Positions 12,001-20,162 of a stretch of 64,000 nt of DNA are shown in pieces. The stretch comes from Pycnopodia helianthoides (Eukaryota > Echinodermata > Asteroidea > Forcipulatida > Asteriidae): contig CM063249.1 of NCBI GenBank assembly GCA_032158295.1, forward strand, positions 2,867,195 through 2,931,194, in the 5' to 3' direction. Below the pieces are notes generated by a model, which had not been told where the DNA came from, did no database searches, and was given only the letters and a program-made list of their open reading frames with translations. The first letter of the stretch is position 1. Each line of letters opens with the position of its first letter. The translations under genes were made by a program, and so were the position numbers.

Positions 12001-15000
12001 CAAGGCAAAGCACATATCGTAAGTTGCAGAAACTTTCTGTTATTGCACACGAAAAGAACTTGAATGGGTGCAGTTAATTTGGATGACACGATTTAGAGGT
12101 CGTGTACGGTAATGCTGCTAACCCTCTTATACACTGGTACCGCAGACTGCCACAAAGTAGCATTGGGTGAAAGGATTTCGTCTGTTTGTACAGCTGGTAT
12201 TACATGGAAACCCCATGGCTTAGGTACTGTGGACTTAGTCTCCACAGTCTCCTGTGGAGATGTGTGGCAAGGGCCAGTGTGGCAGGAGAATTTCCTATAT
12301 ATTTAAAGATTTTCCAGTGGAAGTACCCTTTGCAAAATGAAAAAAGCCATGCCCTCTCAAGGCTGCTATTCCAGGATCTGTGATCCAAATGCTGCATCAT
12401 TTGATCATCTCCGCTTGTTTGTCAATCTAGAACTTGGATTGATGTATGGGACACCATGGAGAGACCTTGCAGGGAGGAAGTGACGTTTGTCCAGGCATCG
12501 AGTCTACACAGTACAACAGAAGCGTACCTGCGGAAACACAGGTGAATACTGTTTGCACAAACACATGGTTACCCTGAGAATTATATTTCTCTTTTTTCTT
12601 GGCAAACTTTTTAAGTCTGAGTGTGTGTAGACACAGATTATAAAAAAGAGGAATATTCAAATAATCTTGGGCGATTTCACAAAGAGCTGAGATTGATCTT
12701 AACTGTGTGTCAGTCTTAATTGCTAAGCAACGTGTTGTGTCACAATACAAACCACTATGGCAATACTGAAAAGTCATGAATCTTAGTGCTTTGTGGAACT
12801 GAGCCCTTGTGTGACACACTGTCATGTTGTTATGGTCATAATGTGTTTCACAAACCATCTTTGAAAATGACTTGAAGAGGGGGCTAAAGAAGAAAAAGTT
12901 TTCAAATTTAGAGTTTGCCAAAACCATAATTTTAATATTTAAAGTCCTCCGTTTTCCTCAAAAGGTTTTGCGGCGAGTGTAAGACCAAGGTGATGCGTGC
13001 CTACAGTATTTTGGTCGGGGAGGTCCAGCCGTGCGAGGAGAAGAGTTACTGTAGCGCCCTCTATGAGGGTATACGTTGCTGTCCGCTTGAGAAGCATATA
13101 CATCTGTTATGTGAGACGGACTTCATAGGGAGACTCATCGCAAGGGCGGAGCCAGAACTCAACGGCATGTGAGTAACAAATCTTTTAAAACTCTTAAGTG
13201 CGGAATTATCTCCAGGAATGACTAATTTGCAGATAGGTTCCACTAGTTACTGGCTCCCCAGTGAGCCAAAAAGTTTGATGGGGGGGGGGGGTGTTGAAAA
13301 CCTCAGAACCTAGCCAAGCTGTCAGCAAGACATCTGGAAGCCTGCTACAAAGGACAGATGGCTCCACTTTATCAGAGGGTTAGATCCACACAACTCTGGG
13401 ACCTTATCCCACTCTAGGATATGTGGAATGGTCCAGTCGAAGTTATCAAGGACTTTGACTCCTCCAGGGCATTGCACTTTGGAGAAAGCAGTGAAGTAAA
13501 TCAAATGTGCCGTGATTTAGTGTTATGTTGCCAACCCATAGTTGACAATTTCTTTTAGTTTTGTTCAATTAATAATTGACTTTTAATCTCACCCATTTTT
13601 ACCACCAAATTAAACATGCTTAAACCAAGTCCAATGAAGTCTAGATTCTATTGAGCTGTAATTTAGCAAAGTACGACAAAGACTTAGGAAAGACGCATAA
13701 ATGTAGACCGACTAAACTTTCGTGTTTGTCAATCAAAATGTTTACTTGAAATTGCTGTTTTTCTTTCTCGAATCTTGAAGACGGAGAGAGCGGCACGCCA
13801 AAACCATCGAGATAGCCCAGGAGGAGGTCTTGACCTGTTTAGGAATCCACATCTACGAGAGGCTGCACAAAATATGGCAGAGTCTAAGAGCGGAGGAGCA
13901 AACGTGGCTGCTGCTGTTTCATGTGGGTGTCCAGAAGCTGGAGAAAGCGCTAGAGGTGAGTCTTGACATAGAACAGTTGCTGAGTTGACAAACCACTGGA
14001 TGCATTAACCCTAGCAGTATTTGGTTCAAGATTCAACCTATATCAAAAAATGTCTCTGGAATTTTGTTTACTTGTTCTCTTTATTCCAAGTAAGTGGCGT
14101 GTCTTGGCCGAGTGGTCTAGTGCATCCGACTCGAGTTTTAATGGCTGAATCATTGGAGTGTGGGTTCAATTCCCGGTCATGACACTTGTGTCCTTAAAGC
14201 AAGGCACTTAACCATAAATGCTTATCTTAACCCAGGTGTGTAAAATTGGAACGTGAGAGGGCTGAGACAGTATTGTGTTGGATTAACCCCTTAGCGCTAA
14301 TCTAAGCAGCTTTGGGGTTTTCTTCTCCCCAGGGAGTTGAGAAAGTTGGAGGAATGGTCTAAAAGTACGCCCGATGAACTGGGTTAATGCTGTGAAGTGC
14401 CTTGATCTAGCTACTGGGATATGTGTGCTAAATAAGAACCAAATACTATTGCTGTTTAGATTTAAGCTTATGAAGTTTTAGGAGAGTTACCGTTGGAAGT
14501 CTGCTCTCTTTGAAGTTTTATCAAAATTATTTTATTTTTTAAGTATATTAAATTTATTTTGTTTTCATAACAGATGGCCTTGGAAGCCAAGCAAGGTATG
14601 TCCAAACTGGAGCAGGTGTGCGAGGAGATCACCGAGGCCGACCGGGTCAAACAGCAGAAGCGGGAGCAGAAGAAACAGCGGCGCAAAGCACGGAAGAAGA
14701 ACAAGAACGCCGCGGAGTGTGTGGAGTCAGAGGGCAAAGGGCAGAGGTCTCTCCAGCTTTTATACAACGAGGCTGAGGAGGGGGAGGTGGAGCACCAGTG
14801 TCAGGTGGAGGGCGGCGGAGAAGGAAAATGTGTGGTAAGAACTCCGTTCACGTTTCCCGTATTCTCTTAGTGACTTGTATCAGCCAGATAAGTAACGAAT
14901 AAGTTTGTTGCGTGTTGCGGTTGAATGGTTAAACGCACAAGAATCAAGCTCTGGGCTCAATTTTCATAGAGCTGCTTAAGCAGAAAATTTTGCTTGATAA

Positions 15001-18000
15001 TTTTCTGCTGAGCGAAAAACAAAGCAGGATACCATCAACAGACATGTGACATGGTAACCTCATTCTGGTAAGCAGAGTTTTGTTGTGCTGAGCTACTTTT
15101 TTGTGTGCTTAGGCAGCCATGTGATATTGGGCCCGGGTGTTTCTGATCAGCAGAGTGTGGGTTCGAGTCCCTGTTTCAGTGAAAAGATAAAACAACAAAA
15201 AAAAGATTCTATAATTCAAAATAAAAAAGACAGTTATTCAAACTTGAAACCGATATTTCTTGAACTGAGCATCATTTTACCAAAGCAGGGCCGAGCTGCG
15301 AGTATTGGATGTTAGCCTCCCAAAATTATGATTGTTCTTATCTTGACCAGTGCAAAAAATTAGTTAGTGGCCTGACGTTTCAACCCTAGCAGAGTCTTTC
15401 TCGAAGGCTAAAAAAAAATATATATATATATATATATTTTTTTTAGCCTTCGAGAAAGACTCTGCTAGGGTCGAAACGTCAGGCCACTAACTAATTTTTT
15501 GCATTTATACTACAGGTCCTTTTGGTTGGTAAGCAGTTTGCAACAGCTAATTCTAATTTCTCATATCTTGACCAGTGTGAGCATGATGAAAACGACAACA
15601 TGGGCATTCCGTGCAAGGTGTGCGCCACGGACTTCAAGTCAACGGCAGACGACAAGCTGCACTCGTGTCGCAACGACGCCGACTACTCCAGCGGGATCGA
15701 CTGCGGCGAGGACTGCGGCCAAAGTTCGCGAGAGAGTTCGGAGATCGCGTGCTCAGAGGGGATATGTAATCACGACCAGGACGCTGGTTCAATACAGGGT
15801 ATGTTTTTTAAATTAGGCAGACAGTTGCTGGAGCCCAATGTAACATTTGAGTCTGTGAGACGATTCAATGCATGAATCGTTTCCTAAGATTTTTGAGAGT
15901 TGGTGTCCGTTTGCGAGTGCTGCAACCAGAGATGCGGTTAATACCTGTCTCCTCGCTAAACCTGGATGGATTTTACGTTCTTGTAAAATTACCGTGACAG
16001 TTTTTGGCATTTTTCTCAGCAGTTAGAAACTGTATTCAGCTGAAACTTTCACATGAGACTTTTATGGTATCTTTCTTTATAATTTTGCTTATAAATAAGC
16101 ACCATGTTAACAAAAAAAACACAAATCTATGACCCTACCTGTTAAACGTAACAATGGGCAATTTGAGACACCTGTAGACACCTGTAGATATGGGGTGTCG
16201 TGGCCGAGCGGATAAGAACACTGGACTCGAGCTCTGGTGTTTCTGATCAGCAGAGTGTGGGTTGGAGTCCTGGTTGTGACACTTGTGTCCTTAAGCAAGA
16301 CACTTAACCATCATTGTAAAAGAACCCAGTTACACTTATCGCTAAGAGAAGGGGGTTCGCCCCGGTGTTCCTGGTTTGATTGGCAGCATACTGCGCCACA
16401 GCACCTTGTAAACCATTACATGGTGCTATGTGAAGGAAAAAGGGTGTCATACTTCAAAATGTAGCTCCACATACCTTGCAGGAAAAATACTAAGTGCTGT
16501 GAAACGCCCATCGGATGTGATAAAGTGCTATATAAGAACTGCGTATTATTGTTATTATTATTATTATAATTATTATAGATAGGTTGCAGTATGACGTAAA
16601 TCGGCCATCTTTACGGGCAGTTTAGAACAAACAGTCTTGCGTTTCGTGTGAGAACGGCGTGCAACACGCGCGCATTTCACGAAACTCATTGCAGGATTGG
16701 TTAGTGAACAACGCGGCTGCGTTAATAAGTTGAGCGTTTGACGCACCTGCAAGCCAAAATGCAATTTGCCCGTAAAGAAGGCGTCTACTGGGAACTATCT
16801 ATAAAGCGCAACTAATTCTTCGACAAGTTTTCTTACAACCTGCAAATAAAATCTTACATTTTTTTTTTCTCCCCAGGTGAATATCTACACGAAGGATCTT
16901 GTGGTCAGGACCTAACCATAGAGGATCAAGACGAGATCTGCGTAGATCGAACGTGTCATTCCAACCAGGGCTTGTCTTTGCATCATTCCAAGTGTGACGG
17001 GGGTAAGACACTGGACTGCGTCCACTACGAGGGGACACAAGAGGTACGTACTGAATTTGAAAATGATGAAGCGTCGGTAATTTGAAACCTATACGGATAT
17101 TGTAACGCAGGAATGTTGGGTGTTACAAAGGCAGGGCCGATACGTGAAAGGGAAGGTATACGATTGGTAATCACTCTAAAAATTAATGGCAATAAAATCT
17201 TACTTGGTTCGAAGCAAGGCAACTTTCGATAGTATAAAGCATTCTGAGAAATATTTCAATTCAAAATAATGTGGATGTAGAAAAAGATGTCAGTTTTTAT
17301 CCCCCAAAATTTGAATCTGAGAAACGTTTCTGTCGGAAACGTTTCTCAGATTGTGTACTCCTATTAGGGATTAATCTTCATGAAATAAACACCGGTAATG
17401 ACAGTTGGATTTAGGGTTTATAATATGTGTAGATCTTACAACACCGACACAAAGAAACTTGGGCTCCCAGGGCAATCCTATAAGTATTCCCCGCACTTCA
17501 AAGAAAGCAGGAGATAAAGCTCGCTCTGTATCAGGTCCGAGAATCTGGAACTCCATCCCACATTCAGTCCAAGCTCCACCTCAATACACTTGTTTAAAAC
17601 CTCTTTGAAGATCTACTTGTTCGCTTAATTCATGCATGAGTTCATTCGTGGGTTTTATTTAAGGTTTTTTTTGTCATACATTCAGAGTGTAGACTTGGGG
17701 GCGAGCTTTGTAACCTTTGGAAAATTCGCGTTGTAAATATAACTATTATTGCGGTTAATTATTACACATTACACAATGTCTTATTTTATCTGCAAGGTTT
17801 TGGAGGAGGTCAATCAAGTACAGAAAATCTGTCAGTGTTCAACAGAGGCTCAGCTCAGGCACGCTGTTGGCTGGACTTCCACACTGCTTGATATGTTAGA
17901 GGTAAGAAAGTGGACATTAGACTGTGCAAGTCTCATGTGTATCCAAATCGAGACAACAAGTCGTGCGAAGACCTTTTTTAAGAAATCAAATCTATATTAA

Positions 18001-19550
18001 CGGAACATTACAGAATTGGTTTTTGCTAACAAAACAGTTGCTGGCAGTGTAAGCACTTTATGTAATCCACCATATACATTAAACTGACAAACCTGTAGAA
18101 GTTTGAGATCGATCGGCCATCTGGGTCACGAGAAAATAGTGAAAAACCGATTACACATTTGCATGAAATCATATAGATTCAACAAATGAAAAAACGCTCA
18201 CTGAGCGATAACTCCAATCGGAAAATTAGTTTATTCATTTCTCATCAAATATGGCATTTCAGAGAAATATTTCAAGAGATGTTTTCTACTATCATCATCA
18301 TTAGACCGTGTAAGTTTTATGTAAATCTGTGACCAAAAAGTATATTTTACAAGTTTTTTTCTTACCAATTCTGTAATGTTCTTTAACATTATACTTATTA
18401 ATAATAATTATTGAAACTAAAAATACCCACAGCAAGTTTTTATTAAACACAGTTTTAATTTTTATGTAGTTAAATAATTTGTTAAAATTACATTGAAACA
18501 GAAATAAAACTTGGGACGAGGATACTATTTTTGTTAAAACCCCATTTTCGAATCATGCCTAAATCAGTGCGACCATTAGATATGAACGTCGGTTGGGCAA
18601 AAATATTTCATTGTTTACAAGTAACCGGAAACGGAGGCAAGTCTTATTCTCTGGTTTTTTCTTTATTTGTTAAATTTATTTTACTTTAAAATATTTCACA
18701 ATATAAAATTTTTACAAATAAAGAAATTTGTATAGCCATAAATTACGTTAAACTTAAGTATTTGAAGAAACAGAATCGTGCACAAGTAAAACTCAATTTG
18801 GTTGGGATCAACTTGGTCCTGGAAGGTTGAATTCTTGCAAGACTTGCACAGTCTATTGACAGATGTTGGGACCAACTTGGTCCTGGAAGGTTGAATTCTT
18901 GCAAGACTTGCACAGTCTATTGGCAGATGTTGGGACCAACTTGGTCCTGGAAGGTTGAATTCTCCAAGACTTGCACAGTCTATTGGCAGATGACTTGCTG
19001 ATAAGACTTGCACAGTCTATTGGCAGATGGCACTTGCTAGAATTCTTGCACCACGTCTATTGGCAGATGTCATGCTAGACTTGCACTAAGTCTATTGTGG
19101 CAATTGGTCTGGAAGGTGAATTGCAAGACTTGCACAGTCTATGACAGATGTTGTGTGAGAATTAGCCACTTGGATCAAATTCTTATAAATATTACACTAT
19201 GCCAGGAATCTCCAATCTGTGGAGTTTTCTTCCTGGTGTTGGGGAATCATTTAAAATGCAGCCTTAAATTCTTGTAGTGTTTTCTTTGTCTTAGTTTGTA
19301 ATTTTTCTTCTGTCTCTATCTCCAGGGTTCGTGTTCATCGGATGACGAGCCGCACATCTCCCCTGAAGAAATCCGTCGATTCCGGGACAGCCACAAATCT
19401 CTGGACCGCCAGCGAAAGAAACTACGCGCAAAAATCAAGAATCGCTACAACAAGAAGTTTGCACTACAGAACACCGGTCAACCGACGGAGGGGTTTGTGG
19501 TTCAAATCCACAACTTGGCAAATGAGATTGGGCGGGTCACTGTCGAGTAA
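2886..19550 (+). CDS. GGNBP2: Gametogenetin-binding protein 2 (GGNBP2/ZNF403) homolog, complete
   Basis: A nuclear/cytoplasmic Cys-rich protein known in vertebrates as a gametogenetin partner needed for germ-cell development; its biochemical activity is not established. Conserved coding exons: 5250-5354, 8558-8653, 9790-9902, 10705-10851, 11920-12018, 12431-12541, 12965-13168, 13781-13955, 14574-14834, 15576-15798, 16877-17043, 17797-17901, 19326-19550. They join in frame to 676 residues (human about 697). Landmarks: start MAKLVGVC at 5250; CVGCRR (about 99-104); CGECKTK (226-232); CCPLEKHIHLLCETDF (262-277); RRERHAKTIEIAQEEVLTCLGI; a Lys/Arg-rich helix (about 374-395); CSEGICNHD; an acidic SSDDEPHISPEE stretch near the C-terminus. 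All splice sites are GT-AG and phases agree. An exon at 2886-3040 could extend the N-terminus in frame by 60 residues; that part is uncertain. Confidence 0.93.
5225..5354 (+). CDS. GGNBP2: GGNBP2 exon with conserved start Met
   Basis: Follows acceptor CTCTCAG. The conserved protein starts at ATG 5250 (MAKLVGVCPK), with two further in-frame ATGs at 5235 and 5244. The exon continues FKRRQLPLTADNLT, aligning with vertebrate FERRQIPLYIDDTLT, and ends at donor ACG|GTGTGT in phase 0. Confidence 0.9.
5664..5744. repeat. 37-bp direct repeat, two copies
   Basis: Copies at 5664-5700 and 5708-5744 read AAGTAACTGTTACTTGTGTT and onward identically by eye, 7 bases apart, in GGNBP2 intron DNA. Confidence 0.85.
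5985..6445. repeat. TIR element with long imperfect inverted ends
   Basis: TTTTTCATATTTTCACC, GAGAAGCTGAAACTC and GTGTCCTAA at the left recur inverted at the right (TTAGGACAC, GTTTCAGCTTCCTC, GGTAAAAATATGAAAAA). The interior has a 98-codon open frame (6058-6354) with no recognised homology. A short palindrome lies on each side (about 5905-5940 and 6480-6520). Confidence 0.55.
7355..7425 (-). repeat. tRNA-derived SINE head fragment
   Basis: On the minus strand it reads GATAGCTCAGCTGTTAAAGC (A-box-like) and later GCAGGTTCAAATAC (B-box-like) in a cloverleaf-length span, but the stems are poor and it ends in non-tRNA sequence. Best explained as a tRNA-derived repeat. Confidence 0.5.
7507..7858 (+). 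repeat. tRNA-derived SINE, Leu/Ser-like head, copy 1
   Basis: Head GTGTCGTGGCCGAGTGGTCT (A box) and GGGTTCGAATCCCAGTC (B box), then the family body CATGACACTTGTG..CCTTGAGCAAGGCACTTAACC. Ends in an A/TA-rich tail. Same family as 14096, 16191, 38865, 41515 and 55185. Confidence 0.85.
7994..8147. repeat. 77-bp perfect tandem duplication
   Basis: Two adjacent copies starting GGTTTGAATGTTCTTATAGT at 7994 and 8071 appear identical over all 77 bases, in the GGNBP2 intron before exon 8558. Either a very recent duplication or an assembly artefact. Confidence 0.9.
8150..8410. repeat. Dispersed repeat, 'CCCCTTGCACGACCC' family
   Basis: Shares phrases with 10485-10620 and 43085-43290: TGACCCCTTGCAC or its complement, TTTTGGGAGTC, GTGTACG..TTTGTG. 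The copies are divergent and partly inverted, so a degenerate TIR family is likely. Confidence 0.45.
8558..8653 (+). CDS. GGNBP2: GGNBP2 exon, residues 36-67
   Basis: Acceptor CCACAG, then MVMEMSDIEYDQ and onward for exactly 32 codons, donor GAG|GTAAGT. MVME is shared with the vertebrate protein at the same place. Confidence 0.88.
9195..9302 (-). repeat. Dispersed 'GGCCATTTTCATTTTGCAAA' repeat, copy 1
   Basis: GTGCCCCCTTCAAAAGTTTTC, GATTTTCCAATGTAAGTGCC and TTCAAGGCCTG are reverse-complement forms of the family seen at 40331-40493 and 49295-49446. Minus orientation. Further copies at 12286-12382, 35325-35400, 42253-42415 and 63265-63417. Confidence 0.7.
9425..9652 (+). mobile_element. 228-bp TIR element, copy A
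   Basis: Bounded by ATAGATAGTTCC and GCAACCTATCTAT, with internal inverted ends GCCATCTTTACGGGCAA and CTGCCCGTAAAGATGGC. An inverted near-identical copy lies at 16574-16802; I count about five differences by eye. Both carry the same 63-codon open frame (MHFGLQVRQTLNLL..). No transposase; a young MITE. Confidence 0.8.
9790..9902 (+). CDS. GGNBP2: GGNBP2 exon with CVGCRR motif
   Basis: Acceptor TTTGCAG; ends in the nearly invariant VPCVGCRR, first of the CxxC motifs. Donor AG|GTACAA, phase 2. Confidence 0.92.
10266..10432. repeat. Palindromic TIR element (CGATTTCACCAAACT..)
   Basis: Ends GATTTCACCAAACTCTTCC and GCTTCGTGAAATCG with inverted interior blocks of TCCTAACTTAGGATTAATC. Intronic MITE-like element with no coding content. 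Confidence 0.65.
10485..10625. repeat. Dispersed repeat, second copy of the 8150 family
   Basis: Holds TTTTGGGAGTCAAAATGTAC, ACAAAAGGAATCGACTCCC and CGCGTTGTGTCAAGGGGTCA, an inverted arrangement also seen at 8260-8400 and 43085-43290. Confidence 0.45.
10705..10851 (+). CDS. GGNBP2: GGNBP2 exon, residues 105-154
   Basis: Acceptor TTTTTTAG. Reads (S)MEQLFSRLRDQ to DPRKLYNLFHLHG, matching vertebrate ERLFSQL...DAKKLYTLFYVHG. Donor GG|GTAAGG, phase 2. Confidence 0.92.
11283..11483 (+). repeat. Self-complementary MITE 'GGGCCAAATTTCATAGAGCT', copy 1
   Basis: Begins GGGCCAAATTTCATAGAGCTG and ends CAGCTCTGTGAAATTGGGCC, an inverted-repeat pair; interior GCTTAAG/CAGGATACCAGTCACAAA and GTGCTTAGCTACTTTTTGTG. 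Same family at 14952-15133, 37777-37978, 46022-46217 and 61018-61217, with fragments near 9130-9200 and 37015-37045. Confidence 0.8.
11920..12018 (+). CDS. GGNBP2: GGNBP2 exon, residues 154-187
   Basis: Acceptor TTTCAG. Reads SKLEDLVNMLHKNKKNRRCL then LHSLDNHK, matching vertebrate SKLNDMIDAIPKSKKNKRCQLHSLDTHK. Donor TC|GTAAGT. Confidence 0.92.
12105..12285 (+). repeat. Dispersed repeat shared with 59860-60040
   Basis: TATACACTGGTACCGCAGAC, GCCACAAAGTA, TCTGTTTGTAC and TCTCCACAGTCTCCTGTGGA recur in order in the second 14-3-3 gene's 3' region. The palindrome CTCCACAGTCTCCTGTGGAG is in both. It lies in the GGNBP2 intron. Confidence 0.7.
12431..12541 (+). CDS. GGNBP2: GGNBP2 exon, residues 187-224
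   Basis: Acceptor AATCTAG. Reads WIDVWDTMERPCREEVTFVQ and ends EAYLRKHR, matching vertebrate WMDVWELMSQECRDEV...LETYLRKHR. Donor AG|GTGAAT. Confidence 0.92.
12965..13168 (+). CDS. GGNBP2: GGNBP2 Cys/His-rich core exon, residues 224-292
   Basis: The most conserved exon. FCGECKTKVMRAYSILVGE, then CSALYEGIRCCPLEKHIHLL, then CETDFIGRLIARAEPE. Cys 226, 229, 247, 253, 262, 263 and 273 with His 268 and 270 could form a metal site, which fits the older name ZNF403; metal binding is inferred. Donor AT|GTGAGT. Confidence 0.95.
13781..13955 (+). CDS. GGNBP2: GGNBP2 exon, residues 292-350
   Basis: Acceptor TTGAAG. Reads RRERHAKTIEIAQEEVLTCL then GIHIYERLHKIWQSLRAEEQ, near-identical to vertebrate GGNBP2. 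Donor GAG|GTGAGT, phase 0. Confidence 0.95.
14096..14455 (+). repeat. tRNA-derived SINE, copy 2
   Basis: GGCGTGTCTTGGCCGAGTGG head, GGGTTCAATTCCCGGTCATG B-box region, then the conserved CTTGTGTCCTTAAAGCAAGG body. The body then diverges (CAGGGAGTTGAGAAAG), resembling the 41515 copy rather than 16191. Confidence 0.8.
14574..14834 (+). CDS. GGNBP2: GGNBP2 exon with basic helix, residues 351-437
   Basis: Acceptor TAACAG. SKLEQVCEEI matches vertebrate SRLEQLCEEF. It is followed by a strongly basic Lys/Arg/Gln helix at about 374-395, a plausible nuclear-localisation or nucleic-acid-contacting segment (inference), then a poorly conserved acidic and Gly-rich stretch. Donor GTG|GTAAGA. Confidence 0.9.
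14952..15133 (+). repeat. Self-complementary MITE 'CAATTTTCATAGAGCTGCTT', copy 2
   Basis: Left end CTCAATTTTCATAGAGCTGC, right end GCAGCCATGTGATATTGGGC; interior as in the 11283 copy. Followed directly by a SINE head fragment (about 15135-15175: TTTCTGATCAGCAGAGTGTG). Confidence 0.75.
15350..15506. repeat. Fold-back palindrome with (TA)n loop
   Basis: About 68 bases from CAAAAAATTAGTTAGTGGCC to TCTCGAAGGC are followed, across a poly-A/(TA)n/poly-T centre, by their near-perfect reverse complement ending GGCCACTAACTAATTTTTTG. The arms carry CTGACGTTTC.ACCCTAGCAG, also found near 2365 and 43420. It can form a very stable hairpin. Confidence 0.92.
15576..15798 (+). CDS. GGNBP2: GGNBP2 Cys-rich exon, residues 438-512
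   Basis: Acceptor GACCAG. Contains CEHDE, CKVC, DADYSSGIDCGEDCGQSSRE and SSEIACSEGICNHDQD, matching vertebrate GSDCGYSSSMEG...GSDVACTEGICNHDE. Donor G|GTATGT. A 150-bp fold-back palindrome ends only about 70 bases upstream. Confidence 0.92.
15880..16140 (-). repeat. TIR element 'AGGTAGGGTCATAGAT', partial copy
   Basis: Reverse-complement form of the 39668-40138 element: ATGAATCGTTTC, GAGTTGGTGTCCGTT, CTGTATTCAGCTGAAACTTT and ATCTATGACCCTACCT occur in order. Confidence 0.7.
16191..16578 (+). repeat. tRNA-derived SINE, copy 3, with (TTA)n tail
   Basis: GGGTGTCGTGGCCGAGCGG head, GTGGGTTGGAGTCCTGGTTG B-box region, body GAGAAGGGGGTTCGCCCCGG, CACCTTGTAAACCATTACATGG, GTGCTATATAAGAACTG, then (TTA)n. 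The most complete copy with 55185. Confidence 0.88.
16574..16802 (-). mobile_element. 228-bp TIR element, copy B (inverted)
   Basis: Near-identical reverse complement of 9425-9652, inserted next to the (TTA)n tail of a SINE and only 75 bases before GGNBP2 exon 16877. The shared 63-codon frame is intact here too, differing at two residues (T to A, T to K). Confidence 0.8.
16877..17043 (+). CDS. GGNBP2: GGNBP2 exon, residues 512-567
   Basis: Acceptor CTCCCCAG. Reads EYLHEGSCGQDLTIEDQDEI and on to LDCVHYEGTQE. This part is weakly conserved; the exon is supported by open frame, good splice sites and matching phases. Donor GAG|GTACGT. Confidence 0.8.
17470..17640 (+). pseudogene. Remnant of a non-LTR retrotransposon (LINE) reverse-transcriptase C-terminus
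   Basis: ARSVSGPRIWNSIPHSVQ followed, after a frameshift, by LKTSLKIYLF resembles the conserved end of LINE polyproteins (R.FS...P..WN.LP..I.....FK..LK..L). Only about 55 codons survive, with a frameshift and stops. It lies in the intron before GGNBP2 exon 17797. Confidence 0.6.
17797..17901 (+). CDS. GGNBP2: GGNBP2 exon, residues 568-602
   Basis: Acceptor TCTGCAAG. Ends GWTSTLLDMLE, aligning with vertebrate KSLVELLDESE just before the acidic motif. Donor GAG|GTAAGA, phase 0. Confidence 0.83.
18003..18390 (+). repeat. MITE 'GGAACATTACAGAATTGGT', copy 1
   Basis: Terminal inverted repeats GGAACATTACAGAATTGGTTT and ACCAATTCTGTAATGTTC. The interior (TTTGCTAACAAAACAGTTGC, GATCGATCGGCCATCTGGGT) is shared with 24557-24955 (+) and 35653-36040 (-). 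No coding capacity. Confidence 0.88.
18801..19150. repeat. 64-bp minisatellite before the last GGNBP2 exon
   Basis: Units start GTTGGGATCAACTTGGTCCT at 18801, 18865 and 18929, exactly 64 bases apart, followed by progressively truncated units (ACTTGCACAGTCTATTGGCA) to about 19150. The array ends about 175 bases before exon 19326. Confidence 0.92.
19326..19550 (+). CDS. GGNBP2: GGNBP2 terminal coding exon, residues 603-676
   Basis: Acceptor CTCCAG. GSCSSDDEPHISPEEIRRFR matches vertebrate SECTSDEEIFISQDEIQSFM, then a basic helix RQRKKLRAKIKNRYNKKFAL. TAA at 19548-19550. The exon extends further than the vertebrate C-terminus (GFVVQIHNLANEIGRVTVE). Confidence 0.9.
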   Translation, partial: GSCSSDDEPHISPEEIRRFRDSHKSLDRQRKKLRAKIKNRYNKKFALQNTGQPTEGFVVQIHNLANEIGRVTVE

Positions 19551-19654
19551 AAAATTCCAGAACTTCATTATCTTGGGAGCAAAAACTCTTGGTTTAGATT
19601 AGAAGGGACAACTTTGAAAATTTGCAATAATCTAAAATTCCACCCCCCCCCCCC

Positions 19655-19660
19655 AATAAA
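19655..19660 (+). terminator. Poly(A) signal AATAAA for GGNBP2
   Basis: Canonical AATAAA 105 bases after the GGNBP2 stop, directly after a C12 tract. Confidence 0.5.
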
Positions 19661-19875
19661 AAAGCAAATTGTTACCCGGAATGTCACCTGATGAATTCAG
19701 GTTTGAAGAACTTTAAAAACAATCAAGTATTTTTACGAACATTTGGAATGCAGTCATCTCCTAATGGACATAGTACTTGACCAAGTCCAATTCAAGCTAA
19801 GATGGTCAGGGCAGTCAAGAATGGACAGCTTGCCCATGATTCCGAGGTCAACCAACTATTTATATATTGTAGCGT

Positions 19876-20100
19876 CAGTGCAAAAACGTTGTATCTCAAT
19901 TTGGCAAAAACGTTGTATCTCAATTTTGCATAAACGTCGTATCTCAATTTGGCAAAAACGTCGTATCTCAATTTGGCAAAAACGTTGTATCTCAATTTGG
20001 CAAAAGCGTTGTATCTCAATTTGGCAACAGCGTGTATCCCAATTTTGCAACAGCGTGGTATCCCAATTTTGCGAAAACGTTGTATCTCAAACGAAATTGC
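19876..20100 (+). repeat. 24-bp tandem array (GCAAAAACGTTGTATCTCAA..)
   Basis: Nine or so units of GCAAAAACGTTGTATCTCAA plus TTTG, 24 bases each; variants carry CGTCG or CAGCG. Because 24 is divisible by three, open frames run through it on both strands (repeat ISIWQKRC). The core reappears inverted at 45430-45630. Confidence 0.93.
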
Positions 20101-20162
20101 TCCGAGCAAAAACCTTGTATCTTGGTGCATACTTGTTTTGTGTGTACATCTAGGCTGTTTTA

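Noticed and set aside
12427..12927. 166-codon minus-strand open frame
   Set aside because: Antisense to GGNBP2 exon 12431-12541 and its intron; no homology recognised and no splice signals on that strand.
16200..16280. tRNA-like sequence (A and B boxes) in the SINE copies
   Set aside because: Acceptor stems do not pair and the same body follows in each copy, so these are SINE heads, not functional tRNA genes.
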